Shown one piece after another: positions 13,701-23,453 of a stretch of 64,000 nt of DNA (position 1 is the first letter of the stretch; each line of letters starts with the position of its first letter). The stretch is taken from NCBI RefSeq assembly GCF_000208865.1, contig NC_018391.1, positions 1,984,001-2,048,000 of the forward strand, written 5' to 3'. Made by a program: the position numbers and the translations under genes. The notes under the pieces were generated by a model. The model worked only from the letters and a program-made list of their open reading frames with translations, was not told the DNA's origin and ran no database searches. Source of the DNA: Neospora caninum Liverpool. Its lineage: Eukaryota; Apicomplexa; Conoidasida; Eucoccidiorida; Sarcocystidae.

Positions 13701-16700
13701 AACGCGAGGCAGGTCTCGCAAGGCCTGCTCTCGAGGCCTTCGCGCGTTTTGGCGGCCTCCGCGACACGAAGCAGCAGCGTCAAAAGAGCCGTCAGTGCAG
13801 GGAAGAGATGCAGAGACAGCCCAGGCGCAGCGGGGCCCGCGGGAGGCACCGGGTGTGCCGGCGGCGCCAGCAAGTGGGAGAGGTCGAAGGGGAGGCGGGG
13901 CAGCGAAGCGAGGAAGCGGCGAAGGCGAGGAAAGTCGCCAAGGGACGCGAGAGACATCGCGACGCTGGCGAAGCCGAGCGTGGTCTGAACATCCGGCCTC
14001 AAACGCCCGACATGCAGCGGTGACGTCTTCGTCGCCAGCGAAGGCGACGCAGAAATCACGTAGTTCGGGAGCAGGACGAGCAGGAGGTCGTCGAGGGCCT
14101 CGACAGCAGCTTTCCGTCGTCTCGTCGCATGTCCGGCCATCTCGTGCCTCTCATCGCCGTCGCCTCGCGCGTCCCCTTCTCCGTCTGCGTCGTCGTCTCC
14201 CTCGTACAGCAGGCGAAGAGCCTCCAGAATCGCGAACTGCGCTTGGAGAGGGGTGAGTCGGCCGTTCACCTTCCCGGTCGAGCGGGCCTCGTCTGTGCCT
14301 TCGTTCTTTTGAAGAAGAGCGTGGACAAGGCCAGGCAGCTGGTCGGTGTCTTGCGTCTGTCGGAGGGTTCGCAGCAGAGATCTGCAACTCTGTCCTGAGC
14401 TGGAGGTTCCGAAAGAGGTCTCCGTCTCTTGCTCTCCAGCCTTCTCCAGGAATCGCCCAAGACGGGCCACCGCGGCGTCGAGATCCGTCGCCTCCGACAG
14501 GCCTTCCTGTTTTTCGGCCTCGCCAGAGACAAGGTGCCCCGCAGGTCCGTGCCCTGCTGTGCCTTCACTTTGGAGCCCAGGCGGCGCCTGCGGCAGTCGG
14601 GCGAGCTGCGCCTGTGCCGTGGAAAGAAATCCTTCGAGCGAGGCCAAGGCCTTCTCGCCGTCTCGCAGAAAAGCTTCCACAGCCCCGCTGGAACTTCCTG
14701 ACCTGTTCGGGTCTTCTGTGCCCGTGCTTGATCCGCCGTCGCTCCCCGCGCTCTGTTTGTCTACGGCGCGCCTCGCCTTTGCCGCGCTCTCTCTTGCGCT
14801 TGCGTCTGCGTCTTCCGCGTCATCCCGTCTCTCTGCTCCCCCGTCGGCATCTGCGTCTTCTGGAACCGGCCTCCGACTCCCGGCTCCATCGGCTGGCGGG
14901 CCCCGTTTCTTCGCGCATGCAATCCACCATCTGAGACGCAGAAGGAGAAAGCTGAGTGCGTCCAGAAGCGTCTTGGCCTGGCGAGCGTGCTGAGGCGAGC
15001 ACGCCGTCGGCGGACCGAGAACTTCCATCTCGCTTCCGCTGTCTCCCTGCCGCGCTTCACCCTCTGCAGGGACAGAGCCCGGTGTCTCCTCGGCGCCGCC
15101 GTCCGGAGTACCCGACGAGCCAGAGAGAGGCGAAGACCGCGAAACCTGGGCAGAAGGCGACGAAGAGGGAGACGCGCGCGACGAGGTGGTGCAGAGGCGC
15201 AGATCTCGGAGCCTTTGGCGGAGGGCGTGAGCGAGCGAGAGAGACAGGGGCAAGAGCGGAGTCGGGGAGAGAGGCAAAAGAGACGAGGTGAACGGAGAGA
15301 GAGACGACGAGGAAGGAAGAAGGAGATCGGGGGGCGGCGGATCGAGGGAGACAGGAAGAACAGCTAGGGATTGCGCAGCGGCGACATACTGCAGGGAGAC
15401 AGGAAGAGAGAGACGAATGCTCGAGCAGGTGGGAAGCCGGCAAAAAGGGAGTAGCCATATGGAGCAAGCGTCGGACAGCAACAAAGAGAACCGAGAAAAG
15501 ACACACACTCAAAACAAACGCACGGCCAGCGACGACACGTCGGCGGGTCGGCAAGAACCTGAATCAACTTGGTCGATCGCCTCATTTAGGCACGCCACCG
15601 AACAGCCCACCACACCTGCACATCCGTTTGTATTTGTCCACGCGCCGATTTGAATGCGTTCGCGTTTCTATGTCGGGACGCCGATGTAGCGGTGGAGAGA
15701 CAGACAGGTCACGGGACGCTTCACAGGAGAAGAGGGACTCCGACGAGCGTTGCTCAACCGCAGGAGCCTCAACGACGCGCGAACCGAACGACTCCGACCG
15801 CAAAACCAGGAGGGTAACATAGAGGAAGCGTTTAAAAATATTCCGTTTATGGCCGTTGCGTTCCCCGATTTACCTGTTCCTTTTCAGCACATGACTCTGC
15901 GACGATCGCTGCAGCGCCATACACAGTTCTCTCCCAGCTCTTCTGGTTCGCTGTCGGCTCTCGGGGGGCTCTCTCCGGTTTCCTCTGCGGTAGTTCTTGA
16001 GCAGAGTGCGGGTTTTCTCTTGTGTCCCTTTGCTGGTTCTCCAAAACAAACAGACGAAGCAGAAGCGAGAGTTTCTTCAACGCTTCGCGCCAGCGGCCCT
16101 CCCTGGCGTAGCTGCGCAGGAGCGTGAACTGAAGTTCGCGTTCTTCCGCCCTTACAGACGGAGGCGCGAGATTCACGGCGGTCGAACGCCACAACGAAGC
16201 AGGCGAGACCCGGAGAGCGTCGTCGATATCATCGGCTTCGCCATCAAGGGATGGCAAGACCGAGAAAGAGGCGCTCGATGAGTGGACAGCTCCACTGTCT
16301 TCTGAAACGGGAGTTTGGGCTTTTTCTCCCATCACCCGCCAAGACGGCATATCTGCGGGGCACTCGGAGTGGGGGCCTGCGAGTTTCTGGCTTTCTTTCC
16401 CCTCGAACGCAGAGGCGAAGCCGGAGCTGGGATGTGTGAACGGCCGAAGAGATTCGATTTCTCGTTCGACTTGCGGTGTACTTACACCTAAAGCAAGGAG
16501 GTCTTGGGCGATGTGACGCAGCTGGTAAGGGCTGAGAGGCGGCGATGGCTGAAGAAGGGCGTGGAACGACAGAGGCACACACTGCGTGTTCTCCTCGCCA
16601 CTCTGTCCAGATGATCTCCCTCGCCTTCCTCGCGATTTCGCTTCCTCCCCTTTCTGTCCGAGCTCAGGAACGCGCTTCGCGACCTTCGTCGCCTCTTCTT

Positions 16701-19047
16701 CCCATTGACGCAACAGGTGCCTTCCCCCCCCCACGATCCTGCGGATCTCTCCAAGAATGTCGCTGTTGAAGTCCTCTGCGTCTTTGCCCCCTTCGTCGCC
16801 TCGGTTGTCGCCGCCGCCCCTGATTTCCTCGAGGTTTCGGCGGGTCTTCGTGACTCCCCGCTGTTGTGTGTTGTCGCTCGCAGGTGTCTCCGCAGCTTCT
16901 GGGGCCTCTAGGTCGCCCGACAGCCCCGCGGTGGCGTGACTAACCATCCCCAGATACGTCACGAAAAGACGCCTGAGTCTGTCGGCTTCTTGGAGGTCTT
17001 GGAGCATGCGCAGCAGCGCACGGAGGTCGCAGAGAACCGCGACGGCGCCCGTTTCTCCTCCCTTTCCGCCTTGGACTCTAAAGGATTTCAATCGCTCGAC
17101 CAGCTGCTTCCGTCGCTCCCACAAAGGCAAGAGGAAGAGAACGTACTCAACATACACGCTGACAGGTCCCCCAATCAAAGCCACATTTTTTTCCTTCGCA
17201 TCGCTAGGACGTCTCACCGCCTTTCCTGTCTCCTTCTGGGCTCCCTTGATATTTGCGGCCCCCAGCTTCTCAGCCTCGCCGTCCACGCCATCTCTCTCTC
17301 CTCGCTCCGTCTCCGGGGGCTCCACCCCACGAGTGCCTGTCGCCTCTTTGGGGCGCGGCGCCAGGCCCTCCGATCGCGGTCGTGGAGCCGCAGCAGCTGC
17401 ACTCGCCGTGTAGCGCTCAAGGGCAAGGAGACGTTTGAGCAGCTGGTCGAGGCGTCTCTGGAAAGACTCGAGGCTCTCTGCCCCCGCCGTCGCTTCGTCC
17501 CCCAGAAAGGCAGCCTCGCCTTGCTGAAGAGTCAACCAGGCGAGTGCGGCGAGCGCCATGAGCAGTTCTTGCGGTGAGGGCGGCCTGCTGTCGGCCTCGT
17601 CACTTTTGGACGCTCCACTTGGAGGCGCAGACTTATTGATCGCGGTTTCTCGTTTCGAAAACACAGGCATTGCAGTTGTCGCAGCAGTCGCTGCGCTCGC
17701 TGCTGCAGTCTCCAGCTGCGACAGAAGAGAAACGAGCAATGCCCGGGACGCGACCGCTGGCGGGTGAACAGGATTCGCCAACGGCAGAGAGACTGAAAAA
17801 GGAGACAACCCAGACGTGGAAGACGAAGCAGGAAGGCCACGGCTGCGGCGCCCTGCATGCGAGTGGAGAAAAGGCGGAGAGCTCGACCGCAACGGGGACA
17901 GGAAAGGGGACAGATAGGGCGATGCGGAGCCGCCCGTTCTGGGAGAGAAAGACAAAGGAGACAGCAACTCAGACGCGCGCGCTGGCCCCGAGGAATCTGA
18001 TAGGGAAGACAACTCGGGGAACACGTCGCGCTGAACCGCGGTGGAGTCCAGGCAGTGAAAGAAACCCAGAGGGCTGGCAGGGGATCGAGAAGAAGCGAAC
18101 AGACGATGGACAGACGGAAACGAAAGAGGCAGAGACCTGGAAGCCGAAGCCGACGGAGAAAGAGAGAGAGAGACGGCCGTATTTGCGACCAAAGTGGAAG
18201 GCGTTCCGCCGCAGATACGCCCCTCAGGAGCGCCTCCTCCCCTCGTCATGAAGGCTTCAAAGCGAGACTTGGAGTCTCCAGAGAAGAGGAAACAAAAGGG
18301 GATTTGGCGTGGTCCCACGACCTGGAGCTTTCGCAGTTCCCCTGTACGTCCACACCATCTGCTGGCAAGTCTGGAAGGCTGTATGCGCTTTGTAGTCTCT
18401 GCGCACTCCAGGCGTGTACGCCCTTCTCTGCGGCTCTGCGCGTTTGCGGAGTCCCGTGCGTCCGTGGCACATGTCGACAGCTGACCACAGCGCGGGTGTA
18501 CCTGGGCCAGCACGGAGTGATCCTTGCGTGTAACATACTTTTTATCGTTTCTCAAGACACCGAGAAAGATCCACGAGGCAGCCTTTTTTGGAACGAAGAG
18601 CGCGCTGCCGGGTTTCCTCTCTTTGGCACAGACTCCAGACCGGCACGGGGGGAACGCCTGCGAACCCTGCGAAGCCAAAGAGGGAGGAAGGGAAGGATAA
18701 AAAGTGGGAAGGCGAGAAGAGGTACGAGACAGCGATGTGGCCCCACTCTGCTGTAGCGACAGTGCGTCAAGCGACAGGGAAGAGACTGGAGCAGGAATCG
18801 TCGGAGAGGGCGGTGGGTGACAAGGATGCGAGGCAGAAAAGAGGCCAGCGTTTCTTCCTTCTGCTGTGCTGAAAGAAATCAGAATAGAGAAACCCAGCAC
18901 AGAGGAAAGGAAACGAAAGCGATCGCGGACGCCACAGACACGTGACGACGGAAATGCGTTACAGGGTGGACGAGGAAGAGGACGGCGACACCTGCCGGCG
19001 ACTGCAGAGATGGCGCGAAGAAGACCCGCTGATAAATGGAGGCACAT
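3499..19047 (-). CDS. giant pentatricopeptide-repeat-like protein, ten exons
   Basis: Spliced model, minus strand: 19047-15874, 15388-13271, 12506-12102, 11596-11249, 10647-10211, 9477-7881, 6447-6361, 5875-5342, 4956-4689, 4106-3499. Every junction is GT-AG and phase agrees throughout (seven of nine introns are phase 0), giving about 3,191 residues and a TGA stop. Helix pairs typical of PPR arrays are seen in exon 3 (EILDLMEDTGVDLHATAF), exon 4 (KPNAVTLTTALEAFKK), exon 5 (VDTPLLNALLHCQAVHGD, then PDEASFQALLFAANKA) and the 29-codon exon. PPR proteins bind single-stranded RNA, usually in mitochondria or plastids. The chosen start (19047) gives an Arg-rich, acid-poor N-terminus compatible with mitochondrial import; in-frame ATGs at 19197 and 19341 are alternatives. 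Residues 100-1750 are mostly low-complexity with scattered helices. The last exon carries an acidic/basic tail. A divergent TPR or other helical-repeat protein is the main alternative. The gene structure is firmer than the RNA-binding role. Confidence 0.8.
6361..6447 (-). other. 29-codon exon of the PPR-like gene
   Basis: Minus-strand acceptor CTCTCAG ends at 6448 and donor GTGAGA begins at 6360. The 87 bases between are one open frame of 29 codons, phase 0 at both ends, encoding KATTFEEACSAVSRLYRL followed by a second helix start. That is exactly a PPR-type helix pair, and it fits between exons 9477-7881 and 5875-5342 without changing frame. Confidence 0.75.
6573..6655. repeat. TA microsatellite in PPR-gene intron
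   Basis: Nearly pure alternating TA/AT with a few interruptions, inside the minus-strand intron 7880-6448. Confidence 0.9.
7711..7742. repeat. second TA microsatellite in the same intron
   Basis: Imperfect alternating TA run about 1 kb from the first. Short CTAT/CTGT tetranucleotide-like runs precede it from about 7600. Confidence 0.85.
9858..9887. repeat. TA microsatellite in PPR-gene intron
   Basis: Alternating TA run inside the minus-strand intron 10210-9478. Confidence 0.88.
10741..10769. repeat. TA microsatellite in PPR-gene intron
   Basis: Alternating TA run inside the minus-strand intron 11248-10648, followed by an ACACAC stretch. Confidence 0.88.
11149..11208. repeat. pyrimidine minisatellite in intron
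   Basis: About three copies of a roughly 20-bp CCCTCTTCTCGCTTTCTCT-like unit lie just inside the minus-strand intron that begins at 11248. On the gene strand the run is purine-rich. Confidence 0.7.
12319..12381 (-). repeat. 21-bp coding tandem repeat
   Basis: Three adjacent 21-bp units (plus strand GAGCCTGGAGAGAGAGGAGAC) start at 12319, 12340 and 12361 inside exon 12506-12102. On the minus strand they encode a seven-residue Ser-Pro-Gly repeat (LSPGSSS-like). The unit length keeps frame, so copy number can vary without disrupting the protein. Confidence 0.8.
16476..16487. repeat. GTGTACRTACAC-like palindromic 12-mer (exonic)
   Basis: Reads GTGTACTTACAC, one mismatch, inside the first PPR-gene exon. 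The minus strand encodes GVSTPQ here. The complement contains GTAAGT, which mimics a splice donor, but the surrounding frame is open. Confidence 0.7.
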
Positions 19048-19320
19048 GATGGCAGAAGCACGGCAGAGAGAAACAGCCAGGAAACAGAGGAAGAAGAGGA
19101 GACAAACTAGAGGAGACACCCAGAACGGGACTTCCGGTGGGCGGCCGTGACACGGCAGGACCAATTGTAGAAACAGATGCTGGAAAAGATTCTCCATTTT
19201 CCGCCGAGAACACTGGTGGAAACAAAGTGGGGTAGGAACTAGGGGGAAAGAGAAATTGGACGAAGAAGAAACGGGAGCTGGCATCGGTTCTGATGCCGGC
19301 GACAGGCTGCGCCTGCTCAC

Positions 19321-19332
19321 GTGTACGTACAC
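19321..19332. repeat. perfect GTGTACGTACAC palindrome at the 5' end of the PPR-like gene
   Basis: Perfect 12-bp palindrome about 275 bp upstream of the preferred start codon (19047). If translation instead starts at 19341 it is coding (VYVH). Confidence 0.8.
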
Positions 19333-19582
19333 CCCCTGCATTTTGGCGGGATTAGCTCCACCGCTCGCCAGAGTGCCTCGTCGAATGCTTTCTGTATCTT
19401 TATGCTCTGGCGCGGATTTCCAGAATAAAGAACGGCGCTCTCCGCAACCTTCCTAGTTGCTTACGCCGCACTGACACCGAACGCGGCGGCGCTCCCCGCT
19501 CGCTCTGCGCGGCCCTCATTCCCTGTGCCGAGCGAACGGAAAACTGGAAAGGCTCCAGGCGACGACGGAAAACACAAAGAGT

Positions 19583-19589
19583 AGAGACG
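19583..19589 (+). promoter_or_regulatory. AGAGACG promoter heptamer
   Basis: Exact match to the WGAGACG heptamer described in Toxoplasma promoters, which can act in either orientation. It lies 536 bp upstream of the PPR-like start codon. A 7-mer of this degeneracy is expected several times by chance in 64 kb, so function is not established. Confidence 0.3.
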
Positions 19590-21940
19590 TCAGGCAGGGA
19601 GCCGAGTGCACTGACATGGTGCACTTTCGCGACTGTTCTCACAGAGCCAGCAACCAACCGGTTTGTCTTGTCACACGGACCTCCGGGCCGTGTGGTGAGG
19701 CCGTTCGCGGCGAACAGATTTGCAATTTTGGGCCACTACGCAGAAACCAACAGAGCTTTCGGTGTTTGAGGCAACGAGGAAGGAACCGAGAGACAGGGAA
19801 AACGGCTACTGTTTGGGGCTGCGCCAAGACCGCTGCGCTCCATCAGCATGCAGAGACACCACAAAGCCCGAGGCTATACTGGGAGCATCCGGACGGGTTA
19901 TCGTATGAACAAAGGAGGACTCCCTGACTATGTTTTCGAGGCACCCTTGTGGACACCGAATTTGGGGTTCCCTATTTTGCGCGGCAATCCCGAGCTCCTG
20001 CCAGCCCCGTGTCTCCGGAGACACTCGATGTGCATGCACAGCACTTTTCGAGAGTGAAAGCTCCCGCGCCGCTCGCAACGGCCCCTGCAGTCTCACACAT
20101 CTTTCTTACTAATACGTCTTCCCATCTGCAACCTTCTGGTCGTTCGCCTAGAAATAAAGACGGGGGCGTCAATGGTAAAAACTGCTCGCGGGGGATGTGA
20201 CGCGTGCACGCGGTTCATCCCAGGCCACCGGGTCAGGTACGCATGGGCTACAGTTTGCTCGTTGAACGGCGGTGTCTATGGTGGGAAGGCGCAGATCCTT
20301 GTACGGCTTCGGAGTGATTTGTCAACTTGAGCGGGAGCCTCGAGCAAGTCAGATGGTGTTGCATAGACGGAGAGTGTACTGAGGCGAGTGGAGAACACAC
20401 ACCACACGGTCTAGACTCGATCTTTTAAACCGCCTCTTCGAAGACAACGCACATTGTGATTCAGACCGCCGAGGGCTGGGCCTTGGAATTGTGTGCTGCA
20501 GTGAACAGAAGGTGCTCTTCAGGCAGACTGAAGATTGCGCGGGTTATACGGCTAGGCGGGAAGGCCTGGTAGAGGGCGTGCATCTTTGAACGGGGGATTC
20601 TCCTTGCGGCAGCAAATGTACAGTGGACTTCCATGGCAATTCGGCCGAAAGTCAGAGACTTCCTCTTATACTGGCGTTCTTAACTTGACCTTGACGATAA
20701 CGATCCGGTGGCAGCACAACTCAAAATTCCAGGTCCAGCAATAAGAGAAAAGTGAAACCAAACTCGTCAGGGCTTCGTCGGAGCTGTAACAACAGAGGCC
20801 GCCTGTAGGTACCCACTTTTAAACAGGCTATACCGTAGCTGTTCGACTGGCATATGTGCCGTGTCACCGGGGTGCTTTCCCGAACATCTTTCGGTGATTA
20901 TCCGCGTGGCACAGGAAAGGAAAGCGGAACCAGGGTAGTGGAGCATAGGTGTCCTTCACCCTATAAACCCTACACAGGCTACAACTAGCAAACCGGAGTC
21001 CCCACGTGTGAGGCTGAGAATGCGTGGCGTATTTCCGCCGCCAAAAGGTTGAGATTCCGTACATTTCCAGTCGCCGAAAAGTCCGTGCTACCCGAAGGCT
21101 TTCCCCAGTCGTGGACTTATCTGGGTTTAGGCGGAAACATCCCGCAGGACGCCGAACGTGACCTCTGCAAACAGGACTGTAGTTGCGACAAGCACGTGCC
21201 TATCCAAGAGATTCGGCGTAAGCCCGTAGTTTCTCATAGGCGTGTATGTGGTCTCAAGATTTGTTGGTGATACAGATCGTTTCAGGTCACTGATTCACTT
21301 CCTCTCCAAGTGAGGCACGTCACCATCAATACGCAGTTTGCGCTTCGGTTTTTCTGGAGCTCTGAGGAACTTTCTGGGGCGAGCCCCAGGGTGTTCTTCT
21401 CCGGGAAAACCGAGCAACTGCGCTCGAAAGACATGTGGAGAAACAGAGCACAATGCTTCAGATGGTGATGAACGCTGGCCGGATGGTTTTTCTTCCTCAT
21501 TCTGAGACACTCCAGGCTTCACGCCATGTTCGTCTGAGTGCATCCTGGGAAGGCAATTTCTGCTTGAGTCCCTTGGGGTCGGTCTTGAGTCGAGGCGTGA
21601 AAGATTTCCACACCTGTGTACTTCGATCGTTGGTTTCACTGGGAGAAACGTAGAAATCCCGTTTTCTTTAACGTCCAAGAGGGACTCTAGCTTCACTTGT
21701 TTTCTGAGCGGTACTGCGTGCCTGGTGACTTCGTGTGCCGTCTATAGGAACCAGGTGGATTCCCTATATTCTCTCACCGACCGTGCAGGAGTTGGATAGG
21801 CGTCTACAGGACACTTCTAGCGAAGCCTCTCGATTTGGGAGAGGTCATGAACAGAGGCGCTGCCAGGGCTAGTCCGTTTAACGACAACAGAGTCTGTTAC
21901 CGCTCGGAACAGAAAGCCCATGCTGGGACGTGAGTTGCCG

Positions 21941-21947
21941 AGAGACG
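21941..21947 (+). promoter_or_regulatory. AGAGACG promoter heptamer
   Basis: Second match to WGAGACG in the divergent region, in the same orientation as the MYND gene and about 1.5 kb upstream of its start codon. Weak evidence on its own. Confidence 0.22.
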
Positions 21948-23453
21948 TCCCCCCTTGTGCTTGCGCAAGCGCAGAACCTGGATTTGGTGCCTGTTCCCAA
22001 ACATGCTGCACTGCTTCCCGACAATGGCCTGCCTCTGGCTGAGACTAGAGAGACATCGGCAGGCGTACCGATTTTGGTCCACTGGTCTCTTATTTCGAGC
22101 TCTCCGCATACACGCCAGAATGCCCCTCTCGAGCCTGATTTCTCCTTTCGCGCAAGACAAATATCGAGAGCTGTTTCTCAACACTCTCGCCGCTGGCCGC
22201 GCGAACGCGACATACGGCTTTCACGACCAAGATCGCGTTCACTTTGGACAAAAAGAGCCGGTCGTTTCCGTCATGGGGGTTGGAGGAATGTAGCCGGAGG
22301 CACTGCGGCGAGAGATACATCAGGCTGCAGCCAGCGTACCGCTAAACTTCTCTGCAGCGATGAAGAAAAACCGTCCATTCCCTCTTCTTGTGCTCTTTCC
22401 TCCCACGGTTTTCTCTGTCAGTAGAATCGTGGAAGGACGCCGACACAACCCTCCACACGTGTCCCGCGGACTCGCGCTCTTGTCTTGCCGATCCGAGATG
22501 ATCACCACCAGGCAACAGACAACGCTGCATTCCTCGCTGTCAACAAAATCCCTCGTTCGGCATTCCCTTGCTTCGCCGCTTTCCTTCAAACGCACCACTC
22601 ACCCGTCCACTCTGAAAAACGATTTTTTTCGCGCGACACTTGGCTCTCTCCGCCAGGCATCGATTAACAACGAACCCTCTCTCTCGCTAGGTGCTAGCGT
22701 GAAGAAAAATGTCGGGTTCGCGCGACAGCAATTTTTGAGTCGCGGGTCTCCACGCGCGTGTCGCGAGTGGAGTCAAACAGAAAGAGGTTTCGACGCGAAT
22801 GCCCCGGCCTTCCAAAAACCAGAAAGGAACAAAGAGTCGATTCGTATGCAACTAGAAGAGGAAAGCAAAAAGCTGCCTTTCTCGCGGGATCTTTGCCGGG
22901 GACGCAGGCCTGAATCGATCGGCGCGATTCGCTTGTCTGGCGTGCTTGCACATCGATGTTTCCCGCGAGATGCTGCTGAATTTGTGAGAGAGTGTGGCAG
23001 AAGGTATCTCGCCAGTCTCGGGAAATAGAGAGGTGAGCGTTTCCACTTTCCTTTGTTTCGTTGAGAAACCAGATTTCTCACGGGGTTTCCCATTCCCGAA
23101 ACAAGATGCAGTTTGTAGGTCGCGCCTATGCTTGTCTCGGACTGTCATGCAATGAGGCACCGATTCTCTCCACTCGTCCGTGTTTCCAGGAGAAAAACGG
23201 TGTTTTTCTTCGCTCTCTCCGAACGGAGATCCCAGTCTCTTCGTTTCTTGACGCATAGCTGAACCCCTTTTCGTCCGTTGGTGTCCTTTGTGCGCCGTTT
23301 GAGGCCTGCGGAGAGTCGCGCGGCGCTTGTCAACGCTTTTTGCGGTTTTTCTCGGATTTCCGCCTCGCACTTTGCGTCCCCGTCTTCCGTCTCCTTCTTC
23401 CCCAGGTCCGCTCTCTTCTCTCCAGTTTTCCTCGACTCTTTTCTTTCAAGAAG

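Larger units (their letters stand above)
19048..23453. other. divergent intergenic region with candidate promoters
   Basis: About 4.4 kb between the start codons of the minus-strand PPR-like gene and the plus-strand MYND gene, so it must supply both promoters and 5' UTRs. The part from about 20.2 to 22.4 kb is less GC-rich than the flanks and shows no simple repeats. Short ORFs (for example 21955-22293 and 22360-23028 on +) have no convincing start context, no recognised motif and no splice-consistent partner. No gene supported. Confidence 0.6.

Noticed and set aside
16476..16487. GTAAGT-like donor in the first PPR-gene exon (minus strand)
   Set aside because: The frame stays open across it for hundreds of codons, and the sequence is one of the palindromic 12-mers; no matching acceptor is needed.
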